From: Methylotenera sp.
GTDB lineage: Bacteria; Pseudomonadota; Gammaproteobacteria; Burkholderiales; Methylophilaceae
DNA length: 64,000 nt
Direction of reading: 5' to 3'
Assembly: GCF_029945535.1 (NCBI RefSeq)
Contig: NZ_JAQSCU010000013.1
Span: forward strand, 373,522-437,521
This document shows, piece by piece, positions 9,101 to 17,665 of the stretch; positions within the stretch are counted from its first letter, which is position 1; the number at the start of each line of letters is the position of its first letter. A program made the translations under genes and the position numbers. A model generated the notes under the pieces. That model was not told the DNA's origin. It worked only from the letters and a program-made list of their open reading frames with translations, and searched no databases.

Positions 9101-9568
9101 GTGAGCCAAAAAAAGCCAAGTCAAGAAGAGCAAGGTAAGGAGTTGCAGCAAAAGCTGACTTTAGAGCAGCTGTCTGCAATCAAAGTCATGGTCATTGATG
9201 ACAGTAATACGATACGTCGTAGCGCTGAAATATTCCTTAAAAATTCAGGTTGCTCAGTCATTTTGGCGGAAGATGGATTTGATGCATTAGCCAAAATCTC
9301 AAACGAACATCCAGATATTATTTTTGTAGACATCATGATGCCTAGGCTCGATGGCTATCAAACCTGCTCGCTCATTAAAAGAAACGCTCGCTACAAAAGT
9401 ACACCTGTCATCATGCTTTCAAGTAAAGATGGATTGTTCGATCGTGCGCGCGGTCGTATGGTAGGTTCTGATCAATACTTAACCAAACCTTTCACACAAG
9501 AAACATTGTTAGATGCAGTGCAAACTTACGCTGCAATTAGTAAAGCTAACCCAAAAGAGGCAGAATAA
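9101..9568 (+). CDS. pilG: PilG, response regulator of the Pil-Chp system
   Basis: A single CheY-like receiver (about residues 28-150) with acidic pocket VIDDSN, phospho-acceptor Asp77 in FVDIMMPRLDGY and the conserved switch Lys in YLTKPF. The upstream ~27 residues are polar and Gln/Glu-rich. PilG is phosphorylated by ChpA/PilL and drives type IV pilus extension and, in Pseudomonas, cAMP output. The GTG at 9101 is chosen because AAGGGAG (9087-9093) sits 7 bases before it; a TTG at 9095 would leave only one base. First gene of pilGHIJL. Confidence 0.9.
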   Translation: MSQKKPSQEEQGKELQQKLTLEQLSAIKVMVIDDSNTIRRSAEIFLKNSGCSVILAEDGFDALAKISNEHPDIIFVDIMMPRLDGYQTCSLIKRNARYKSTPVIMLSSKDGLFDRARGRMVGSDQYLTKPFTQETLLDAVQTYAAISKANPKEAE

Positions 9569-9570
9569 AT

Positions 9571-9936
9571 ATGGCAATTCAAACAATTTTAGTAGTTGAT
9601 GATTCAGCAACTGATAGATTTTTCTTAACAGAGTTATTAGAGACGGCAGGTTACACCGTGATTGGTGCGGAAAGTGGTGAAGAGTGTTTAACTAAAGTAG
9701 CTGCAAAACACCCAGATTTGATTTTATGTGATGTCGTGATGCCGGGCTTAACAGGTTTTCAGGTAACGCGAACATTGACTAAAGATGCGGCTACTGCACA
9801 TATTCCAGTGATTCTTTGTACAGGTAAGTCACAGGCGACAGATTTAGCTTGGGCTTTAAAGATGGGCGCCAAAGCTTGTGTAACTAAGCCTGTGGTGAGT
9901 GCTGATTTGTTATCTTTAATTAAAACTTTAGAATAA
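9571..9936 (+). CDS. pilH: PilH, response regulator of the Pil-Chp system
   Basis: The 121-residue protein is a stand-alone receiver with DD at 10-11, phospho-acceptor Asp54 (LILCDVVMPG) and Lys106 (VTKPV). PilH is the second receiver of the twitching chemosensory system; in Pseudomonas it acts as a phosphate sink or retraction regulator opposing PilG. It follows pilG by 2 bp and precedes pilI by 32 bp, consistent with one operon. Confidence 0.92.
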   Translation: MAIQTILVVDDSATDRFFLTELLETAGYTVIGAESGEECLTKVAAKHPDLILCDVVMPGLTGFQVTRTLTKDAATAHIPVILCTGKSQATDLAWALKMGAKACVTKPVVSADLLSLIKTLE

Positions 9937-9968
9937 AAGCAGTTTTATTGTTAAGTTGACACATCATT

Positions 9969-10502
9969 ATGGCTAAAACCTCCAATTTACGAGAGTTTCA
10001 AGAAGCAATTCTCTTGCGACTTAAAGAAGCAACTGCAAAAGGTGGTGCTGTTTCGACCTCTCGTTTAGGCGTTGCTGTAGGTTCTAAAAGAATACTTATA
10101 AATCTACATGAAGTCAGCGAAGTTCTACCAGTACCGCCAATGCAACATGTTCCACTAACACTACCATGGTTTTTAGGGGTAGCTAACGTGCGTGGTAATT
10201 TATACAACATTACAGATTTGGCGCAATTTATGGGTTTGCCCCCAACCCCAAAATCCATCAATAACCGTATTGTACTGATCAACTCAGAAGTGACCACACA
10301 GGTGGCAGTCGTGATCGATAGTTTGGTGGGATTGCGAAGTGTGGAAGCGATGAAACGCAAGCCAGTCAGCAAAAACAACAAAAATAAAGAAATGTTCTTG
10401 AGTGAAAATTCATATGAAGACGTTGATAAAAATGAATGGTTTGAGCTAAATGTCGAAGCACTGGTTCAGGATAAAGCATTTATTCAACCAACAATAAGTT
10501 AG
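9969..10502 (+). CDS. pilI: PilI, CheW-like adaptor
   Basis: The 177-residue protein is a CheW domain with the characteristic LPWFLGVANVRGNLYNITDLAQFMG turn (positions about 60-85) and VVIDSLVGLRSVE strand. It should couple the receptor PilJ to the kinase ChpA/PilL at the pole. Gene order pilG-H-I-J-L confirms the assignment. Confidence 0.92.
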   Translation: MAKTSNLREFQEAILLRLKEATAKGGAVSTSRLGVAVGSKRILINLHEVSEVLPVPPMQHVPLTLPWFLGVANVRGNLYNITDLAQFMGLPPTPKSINNRIVLINSEVTTQVAVVIDSLVGLRSVEAMKRKPVSKNNKNKEMFLSENSYEDVDKNEWFELNVEALVQDKAFIQPTIS

Positions 10503-10577
10503 CGGTTAGTGAGTAAATATTTAAAGCATGATGATTATTTTTATAAAGCAGAATAATTCTGTGAACTGGGGTTCAAA

Positions 10578-12338
10578 ATGGCATTAAATCTTGCGGTAGT
10601 AAAAAACCTGCCTTTACAAATAGGTGGTTTCTTTAATAACCTAAAAAATAAAAGCGCTGGCTCGAGCACATCTAGTGCTACTGGTATGAGTGGTAGTTTT
10701 AGGCAGTTGTATCTTCAAATTGTCGCTTTTATATTGTTTGCTGCTTTGAGCTTTTGGGTGGTTAATCAGGTTCGCGTGAATGGTCCAGTTTACAACAACC
10801 TGAAACAGTACCAAGATTTGGCGGCAGACGCGCTACCTCCGCCACTTTACCCTGTGGATGCGTTTGCGTTCTACAACCAAGCTTACGTAGCTTCAACGAA
10901 TTTTAATAATGAGAAGCGTGACAAGGCGATTGCTAATGCTGCGAAATTTGAAACTTTATTTAAAGAGCGTGCTGCCTACTGGCAAAAAAATATTCAAAAT
11001 GAAAAGCTGCAGGGTTCCCTAACAGCAACAATTAAAGCAGGTGAAAACTTCTTCCAAGTAGCGCATACCCGCTTTATTCCATCTCTACCATTAGGAACGG
11101 TGGCGGCATCTGCGCCATTATCAGACTTAACAGCGGCTTTTGAGGTGGCGCAGCAAACTGGTAATACGTTTACTACTGAAGTGCAAAGTGAAAACAAGGC
11201 CTTAGTTGAATCACAAAGTAGCTTTATTAAATTAGTGTTGTTTTTACTGTTGTTGATCGGTTTGGTTATCGTACTTTTGATGTACTTTTTCGGTAAAAAA
11301 CAAGTAGAACAATCATCTGGTTTGACTGAGCAGCTAGCTAAAGAAGGTCAGGATAACCAAGCGGCCGTTCTGCAGCTGCTTGATGAAATGGGTGACTTGG
11401 CGGATGGTGACTTAACCGTTAAAGCGCAAGTGCGAGATAGTATTACTGGTGCGATTGCCGACTCTATTAACTACACGATTGATAGCTTGCGAGATTTGGT
11501 TACGGAGATTAACCGTGCAACGGAGCAGGTGACTTCTGCGACCTCAGTCGCGCAAGGCACATCATCACAATTATTGAGTGCTGCAGAAACGCAATCAGAC
11601 CAAATTATGCAAACAACTGATGCGGTTACTGATATGACGCGTTCTATTCTACAAGTTTCCAGCAACGCGGCACAGGCTTCACAGGTGGCGCAGCGCTCAT
11701 TAGAAGCGGCTTCGCAAGGTTCACAAGCGGTACAGAATACAATTTCTGGAATGAACGAAATTCGTACACAAATTCAGGAAACTTCAAAACGTATTAAACG
11801 CTTGGGTGAAAGCTCACAAGAGATTAGTGAAATCGTGGAATTGATTTCTGACATTACTGAACAAACCAACATTCTAGCGTTGAACGCGGCGATTCAAGCG
11901 GCGTCTGCCGGTGAAGCAGGGCGAGGCTTTACGGTGGTTGCAGAAGAGGTTCAGCGCTTGGCGGAACGTTCATCTGAAGCGACTAAGCAAATTAGTGCAA
12001 TTGTGAAAACTATTCAAACAGATACGCATGGTGCGGTTGTTGCGATGGAGAAGAGTACCGAGGGTGTGGTTGAGGGTGCGCGAGTTGCCGATGCTGCGGG
12101 TCAGGCACTGACGGAAATTGAAACGGTTACCAATAACTTGGCGCGATTAATTCAGTCAATTTCTGCTGCAACGAATGCGCAAACTGAATCAGCAACAACG
12201 GTTGCGAACAACATGCAACTGATTCAAGAGATTACGACACAAACGACAGAAGGTACGCAATTGACTGCAGACTCTGTGGGTCAATTAACCTCACTTGCTG
12301 AAGAGTTACGCTCTTCTGTAGCTGGTTTTAAACTTTAA
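10578..12338 (+). CDS. pilJ: PilJ, methyl-accepting chemoreceptor of the twitching system
   Basis: The 586-residue inner-membrane receptor has two membrane segments (about 50-68 and 215-236) enclosing a periplasmic sensor of about 145 residues, then a HAMP linker and a long coiled-coil signalling domain. The conserved hairpin tip is present ([20 protein letters not shown]). At 586 residues it is about 100 shorter than Pseudomonas PilJ; the reduction is in the periplasmic part, which is too small for two full PilJ modules. A GGGG-containing ribosome-binding site precedes the ATG. No CheR/CheB homologue lies in the window, so adaptation enzymes must be elsewhere or absent. Confidence 0.92.
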   Translation: MALNLAVVKNLPLQIGGFFNNLKNKSAGSSTSSATGMSGSFRQLYLQIVAFILFAALSFWVVNQVRVNGPVYNNLKQYQDLAADALPPPLYPVDAFAFYNQAYVASTNFNNEKRDKAIANAAKFETLFKERAAYWQKNIQNEKLQGSLTATIKAGENFFQVAHTRFIPSLPLGTVAASAPLSDLTAAFEVAQQTGNTFTTEVQSENKALVESQSSFIKLVLFLLLLIGLVIVLLMYFFGKKQVEQSSGLTEQLAKEGQDNQAAVLQLLDEMGDLADGDLTVKAQVRDSITGAIADSINYTIDSLRDLVTEINRATEQVTSATSVAQGTSSQLLSAAETQSDQIMQTTDAVTDMTRSILQVSSNAAQASQVAQRSLEAASQGSQAVQNTISGMNEIRTQIQETSKRIKRLGESSQEISEIVELISDITEQTNILALNAAIQAASAGEAGRGFTVVAEEVQRLAERSSEATKQISAIVKTIQTDTHGAVVAMEKSTEGVVEGARVADAAGQALTEIETVTNNLARLIQSISAATNAQTESATTVANNMQLIQEITTQTTEGTQLTADSVGQLTSLAEELRSSVAGFKL

Positions 12339-12446
12339 GCGTTACGGGCTTTATAAAAAGTACGTATCTACTTGGCTGTGAAATATAGAGCAATGGAATA
12401 TAAATAAACTCCATGAGAATAACGCAAAATAAAATCGGGGCAAATA

Positions 12447-15400
12447 ATGGCTGAAGCATTTGATATTGGCCCTTTGTCTTGGGTAAAAGATGAAATTGAT
12501 CAGTCACTAAAAAAGGTGCAAGACAGTTTTATCGTAGTGATGGACAAACCTAGCGAAGTGGCAACTCTCCGTTTTACAACCGCACATTTATACCAAGTGA
12601 GCGGCGCTTTAGATATGGTTGGCCTTGAGGGCTGTAAGCGTTATTGTTCTGAAATTGAAAAACTCACTAGTAAACTAGAAAAGCTACAGATAGCTGTCAG
12701 TCAGCCTGTGATGACTGCTCTTATGCAGGCTGTAGATGCACTTACCAGATACTTGCAAGACTTGTTAAACGGTATGCAAGATACGCCGATAAGGCTTTAT
12801 GAAAGCTTAAACCCGCTCGTTGAGCTGCAAGGCGAGTCATTAGATATTAGTGATTTGTTTTATCCAGATACTAGCTATAGCGCCCCCAAAGATCTGCCTA
12901 GCAACCCGATTGAAGAATCGGCAATTCCAATTTTTGTCTCCGAACAGCGCCCAGTTTTTCAAAAAGCATTATTAGACTGGCTTCGTAGCAAAGATGCAGA
13001 ATCGCTCAATCAGATGCGCTTGGCGGTCTCGAATGTGCAACAGGTACAACAAAAAAATGCCTTAAAAACACTTTGGTGGACTGCGACAGCATTTACTGAT
13101 GCTTTGGCTCAGGGTCCAGTAGCCGAGCAAGCTGGTGCAAGAAAGCTATGCAGTAGGTTAGATCAGCAACTGCGCAATATGTCTCTAGGTGATTTGAAAA
13201 CGCCATCTCAGCTGTTGCGAAATCTGCTTTATTACGTGGCGGTTAGCGATAACAGCACGGATGAAATTGGTCGTGTAAAAGAGTTGTTTGAGTTAGATGA
13301 CTTCTTGCCAGCAAGTAATCGACATGGTGCAACAGCCGCAACCGCGGCAGAGCGTGCTGCGTTAGCTCAGCTCAATGCGGATTTACCCGCACTAAAAGAT
13401 TTATGGGCAAGTGTTAGCGGTAGTAATTCTGTTGTAGATTTTGACAGCTTTGCCGATAAGTTAAATCATCTGTCTATGGTGTTGTTAAGCCTGAACAATC
13501 AAAAAGTACTTAAGCTGATCAACGCAATTCAGGCAACGGTAAAAGCGCTGCAAGAAGATAAAGCTAAAATCAATGAAAGTGCATTTATTGAAGTGGCAGC
13601 ATCACTTAACTTGCTTGAATACATAGGCGAGTATTACCAACAACTGGATGCTGAGGCTGATCAAAAGATCACCACGCAGACATCACGTTTACAATCCATT
13701 ATTAAAGGTAAGGCACTTGCACCAGCTGTGGATGCTTTCGCAAGTGAACATCTAGATGCAAATGTGACCGAAGCTGTTGCCAAACAGATCATTAGTGAGT
13801 TACAACATGCTGAGAAAGCCTTTGATACCTACTTTAGGAACCTCGACAATGTAGCGATTTTGGACGAAACCACAAAACCGTTACAGCAAGTTGCAGCAGC
13901 GTTCGATATGCTGGAAATGCCAGTACCAAAATCAATCGCGCAACTTGCCTCAATCTATGTTGAGCATTTTAAAGCTCATTCTGTCGACGATGACCGTAAT
14001 TCACAATTCGAGTTGGTGGCTGAAAGTTTGAGTATGCTAGGGCTGTATGCGGAAGAGCTACCCAATATTAGAGCGGAGTCTGAGTCTGCGCTATCTGGTG
14101 CCTTAATACGTTTAGAACAAGGTGCAAAGGCGTTTAATCCATTGGGTGATAACAATGAACTAGCCGAAAACGAAGCGCCTGCAACTGACATCGTTGAAAT
14201 TTCAGAAACAGCTAATGTGGCGGCTGAAATAGCTATGGTCGATTCAGAGGCTAAGCCACATGAATCTATAACAGACAAAGCAGTTGATGAGGAGCTTCAA
14301 GTTATATTCTTAACTGAAGCTGAAGAAGTTTTAGCGAGTTTAGCGCAACATCTACAAGCTTTGCGAGTTAATCCAACAGAAAGCGAAGCCTTAGTAGAAG
14401 TGCGTCGTGCTTACCACACACTTAAAGGTAGTGGCCGCACGGTGGGCTTGGTCGGCATGAGTGATGTGGCTTGGGCGGTTGAAAAGTTACTCAATTTGGT
14501 GATGGAGCGCAAAGCGTTTCCAACAGTTAAGCAATTGGCGTTTATTGAGAATGTCAGTGCAGAATTTGCTGGCTGGGTTGCAGAGTTACAGAAGAGCCAA
14601 GTGGTTACGTTAGATCCTACTCCGTTCCAACAGCGGGCTACTGAACTTGAATCAGAGCTTGAGCATGATTTAGCGATGCATAAGCCAAAACCGCAAAAAG
14701 AAGAAGTGCTCATCGGCGGCACAAGAACATTAAGCAAAGCGTTCTTTAATATATTCTTAGCTGAAGCGCAGCAACATTTGGAAACCTTGATTGAAGCGCA
14801 AAAAGCTTTGGTTGTTAATTCAACAGAGTTACCTACAGATGATAGCTGTCGTGCAGCGCATACCTTAGGCAGCAATGCGCTGACAGCAGGTTTTAATCCA
14901 ACGGGTGATTTGGCGCGCGGTTTAGAGCATTGGTTAGATGAGCATGCTGGAGTTTGGACTGAGCAGCATATCGGTTTGTATGGCAATGTAGTTAAAGCTT
15001 TGGCAGATGGCTTGGAAAAAGCAAAAGCGCTTAAAAATCCGAAATCAACACGCGCATTGATTATTGCGTTAAGTGAATCAACCGCAGCAATGCAAGCAGT
15101 TGCCACCCAACAAGCTGAAGCTGCCGTACTTGAGCACCAAGCAGAAGCTATTGGTAAATCAGCTAAAAAACGTAAAGCTAAAGAAACTCTACCCCAAGAA
15201 GCAATCCTGCTTGATGAAAAACCCATTGAATCTGCTGTTGTACCAGTGGACAATGAAAACGAAATCGCTGAAGCTATACAGGAGCTACAGCAACACACTG
15301 AGGCTATTCCATCATTAGTGAATGATGCAGTGTTAGCTGATATTCCAGCTAATCAGCTTAAAGAGTTGGCTGTAGACCAAGAGTTGCTAGGTTTGTTTGT

Positions 15401-17552
15401 TGAAGAAGCGCGTGAACTAGTACCGCAAGTCGGTAGAGATCTACGTGGCTGGCGAGCAAATCCACATGAGGCCGAATATCCAGACTCATTACAACGCGCT
15501 TTACACACCTTAAAAGGTAGTGCGCGTATGGCTGGGCAAAGCAATATTGGCGATAGTGTACATAAAATGGAAGACCGCGTGATTCACGCCTTGCGCCATA
15601 AAGCCACGGCTGATGACTTTGATGAAATGTTTGTCGAATTCGACCATATTGGCTACATGCTGGAAGACATTACCGGTGACGTGAAGGTTTCTGCCCAAGA
15701 TGAAGACGTGGCTGCAACAGTCACCGTGCCAACGCGTTCAGTCGAACGTAAGTCGCAATTCTTACGTATGCGTGCTGACGTGCTAGATAGATTGATTAAT
15801 GAAGCTGGCGAGGTTTCAATTATGCGTTCTCGAATGGATCGAGAAATGCAAAGCTTCAAGCAGTCTTCATCAGATTTAACTGATAGTATCAGCAGAATGC
15901 GTGCTTACTTACGTGAGCTGGAAATTGAAGCTGAAACGCAGATGCAGTCCCGTATGAGCTTGTTGCAAGAGGCTAATGAAACATTCGACCCGTTAGAGTT
16001 TGACCGATTTACGCGCCTACAAGAACTCACCCGTATGATGGCCGAGAGCGTCAACGACGTTGCGACAATTCAACACGGATTGGTGTTGAACCTAGACCAG
16101 ACTGATGCGGCACTGCAACAGCAAAACCGTATGAATCGTGAGCTACAACAAGGCTTGATGGGCGTTCGTATGTTGCCATTCGCCACTATATCGGAACGTT
16201 TACAACGTATTGTTCGACAAACAGCAAGAGAGTTGAATAAACGTGTTGAAATGGTCATCGAGGGCGAGAATATCGAGCTAGATCGCGGCGTGCTAGATAA
16301 GATGGGCGCACCCTTAGAGCATTTGTTACGCAATGCTGTGGCGCATGGTCTTGAGTCTACAGAGGAGCGTAAGAAGCTCGGCAAACCAGAAGCAGGTCAA
16401 ATCAAATTAAAAGTAAGCCTAGAGAACGATGAAATCACACTCGTTGTGACCGATGATGGCGCGGGTGTTAATCTGGCCAAAGTAAAACAAAAAGCCATTG
16501 AAAAAGGATTGTTAAGTGCTGACCAAGAAGTGTCAGACCAAGCCTTAATGGCGGTCATTTTTGAACCAGGATTCTCAACCGCTGACAGCGTCTCGCAAAT
16601 TGCGGGTCGTGGCGTTGGTTTAGATGCGGTACGTAGTGATATTGCTGCTTTAAGTGGTCGTATTGATGTAAGTAATGTCACTGGTATGGGCGCGATGTTC
16701 AATGTTTACTTGCCAGTCACGCTTTCAGTTGCGCAAGTGATTATGGCGCGCGTAGGTAATAAGATGTTTGCGATTCCATCCGTGATGGTGGAACAATTAC
16801 AAAAACTCAAACAGGGCGACTTGCTGAGCGCATACCAAGCGCGCAATGTGAACTGGGCTGGTCGTGACTATCCTTTACATTATTTATCTAAGCTCATTGG
16901 TGATGTTGACCATGTAGCGCAACAACATGCTTACACGCCAGTTGTCTTGTTACGCAGTGGTACCTATCGCACTGCGTTGCATGTAGATGAAATTATCGGC
17001 AACCAAGAAGTTGTGATGAAGCAGATTGGTACGCAGCTAGCGCGCGTGCCAGGGATGATTGGCGCCACGGTACTAGGTGATGGTGTGATTGTGTTGGTGA
17101 TTAACCCAGTGCAACTGGCTAACCGTGAAGCGCTTTCAATTGGTGCAATTAAAGTAACGACGTTTGCGCCAATTGTTGAAGCGGTGAAGAAAGTAGCATT
17201 GGTAGTAGATGATTCACTGACGATGCGTAAAGTGCTTTCTCGCGTGCTTGAGCGTGAAGACTTTGAAGTAATTACCGCCAATGATGGTATGGATGCGATT
17301 CAAAAGCTACAGCTCATCACACCGGATATTATTTTGACTGATATTGAGATGCCTCGCATGGATGGTTTTGAGTTTTCACGCCATGTGCGAGATAACGACA
17401 AAACCACTAACATTCCATTAATCATCGTCAGCTCGCGTACTGCTGAAAAACATCGTAACGTTGCTAAAGAGTTGGGTGTTGATGCGTTCTTGGGAAAACC
17501 AGTGCAGGACGATGAACTTATTGAACAGGTAAACGCTTTACTTAAAAAATAA
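12447..17552 (+). CDS. pilL: ChpA/PilL hybrid histidine kinase with multiple Hpt domains
   Basis: This 1701-residue CheA-like kinase has, in order: a degenerate N-terminal Hpt-like region (AHLYQVSGALDMVGL, His47), an alpha-helical middle, a canonical Hpt (HTLKGSGRTVGLVGM, His657), a degenerate Hpt (HTLGSNALTAGF, His805, no Lys), a second canonical Hpt (HTLKGSARMAGQSN, His1020), a dimerisation region, an HATPase with HLLRNAVAHGLES (His1292), DDGAGVN and GRGVGLDAV motifs, a CheW domain, and a C-terminal receiver with Asp1632. It phosphorylates PilG and PilH in response to PilJ. Two linkers (about 590-610 and 925-985) are low-complexity. It ends the pil operon and is followed by a terminator. 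Confidence 0.93.
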   Translation: MAEAFDIGPLSWVKDEIDQSLKKVQDSFIVVMDKPSEVATLRFTTAHLYQVSGALDMVGLEGCKRYCSEIEKLTSKLEKLQIAVSQPVMTALMQAVDALTRYLQDLLNGMQDTPIRLYESLNPLVELQGESLDISDLFYPDTSYSAPKDLPSNPIEESAIPIFVSEQRPVFQKALLDWLRSKDAESLNQMRLAVSNVQQVQQKNALKTLWWTATAFTDALAQGPVAEQAGARKLCSRLDQQLRNMSLGDLKTPSQLLRNLLYYVAVSDNSTDEIGRVKELFELDDFLPASNRHGATAATAAERAALAQLNADLPALKDLWASVSGSNSVVDFDSFADKLNHLSMVLLSLNNQKVLKLINAIQATVKALQEDKAKINESAFIEVAASLNLLEYIGEYYQQLDAEADQKITTQTSRLQSIIKGKALAPAVDAFASEHLDANVTEAVAKQIISELQHAEKAFDTYFRNLDNVAILDETTKPLQQVAAAFDMLEMPVPKSIAQLASIYVEHFKAHSVDDDRNSQFELVAESLSMLGLYAEELPNIRAESESALSGALIRLEQGAKAFNPLGDNNELAENEAPATDIVEISETANVAAEIAMVDSEAKPHESITDKAVDEELQVIFLTEAEEVLASLAQHLQALRVNPTESEALVEVRRAYHTLKGSGRTVGLVGMSDVAWAVEKLLNLVMERKAFPTVKQLAFIENVSAEFAGWVAELQKSQVVTLDPTPFQQRATELESELEHDLAMHKPKPQKEEVLIGGTRTLSKAFFNIFLAEAQQHLETLIEAQKALVVNSTELPTDDSCRAAHTLGSNALTAGFNPTGDLARGLEHWLDEHAGVWTEQHIGLYGNVVKALADGLEKAKALKNPKSTRALIIALSESTAAMQAVATQQAEAAVLEHQAEAIGKSAKKRKAKETLPQEAILLDEKPIESAVVPVDNENEIAEAIQELQQHTEAIPSLVNDAVLADIPANQLKELAVDQELLGLFVEEARELVPQVGRDLRGWRANPHEAEYPDSLQRALHTLKGSARMAGQSNIGDSVHKMEDRVIHALRHKATADDFDEMFVEFDHIGYMLEDITGDVKVSAQDEDVAATVTVPTRSVERKSQFLRMRADVLDRLINEAGEVSIMRSRMDREMQSFKQSSSDLTDSISRMRAYLRELEIEAETQMQSRMSLLQEANETFDPLEFDRFTRLQELTRMMAESVNDVATIQHGLVLNLDQTDAALQQQNRMNRELQQGLMGVRMLPFATISERLQRIVRQTARELNKRVEMVIEGENIELDRGVLDKMGAPLEHLLRNAVAHGLESTEERKKLGKPEAGQIKLKVSLENDEITLVVTDDGAGVNLAKVKQKAIEKGLLSADQEVSDQALMAVIFEPGFSTADSVSQIAGRGVGLDAVRSDIAALSGRIDVSNVTGMGAMFNVYLPVTLSVAQVIMARVGNKMFAIPSVMVEQLQKLKQGDLLSAYQARNVNWAGRDYPLHYLSKLIGDVDHVAQQHAYTPVVLLRSGTYRTALHVDEIIGNQEVVMKQIGTQLARVPGMIGATVLGDGVIVLVINPVQLANREALSIGAIKVTTFAPIVEAVKKVALVVDDSLTMRKVLSRVLEREDFEVITANDGMDAIQKLQLITPDIILTDIEMPRMDGFEFSRHVRDNDKTTNIPLIIVSSRTAEKHRNVAKELGVDAFLGKPVQDDELIEQVNALLKK

Positions 17553-17556
17553 AAAA

Positions 17557-17606
17557 CTAACTGCATTATTGTCAAGAATAATAATGCAGTTAGCATCAAC
17601 TTTTTG
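17557..17606 (+). terminator. Terminator of the pilGHIJL operon
   Basis: Perfect 14-bp arms (17557-17570 and 17580-17593) with a 9-base loop, followed after seven bases by a run of five T (17601-17605). It starts 4 bp after the pilL stop and isolates dnaE transcription. Confidence 0.8.
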
Positions 17607-17648
17607 TAGTAAATCCCACTAAGTTTTACTCTCTAAAACTTCCTCAAT

Positions 17649-17665
17649 AAGGTAAAATTTACCTT
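17649..17665 (+). promoter_or_regulatory. Perfect 17-bp inverted repeat abutting the dnaE start codon
   Basis: AAGGTAAA (17649-17656), a one-base centre and TTTACCTT (17658-17665) directly precede ATG at 17666. The only Shine-Dalgarno-like AAGG is in the left arm, 13 bases from the ATG, so initiation is unusual. It could be an operator over the start site, or contain a -10 element (TAAAAT, 17653-17658) of a nearly leaderless transcript. Function is inferred. Confidence 0.5.

Noticed and set aside
14411-15298. Long minus-strand open frame of 295 codons inside pilL
   Set aside because: It is antisense to the well-supported Hpt region of pilL; its Ala/Ser/Cys-rich sequence has no domain.
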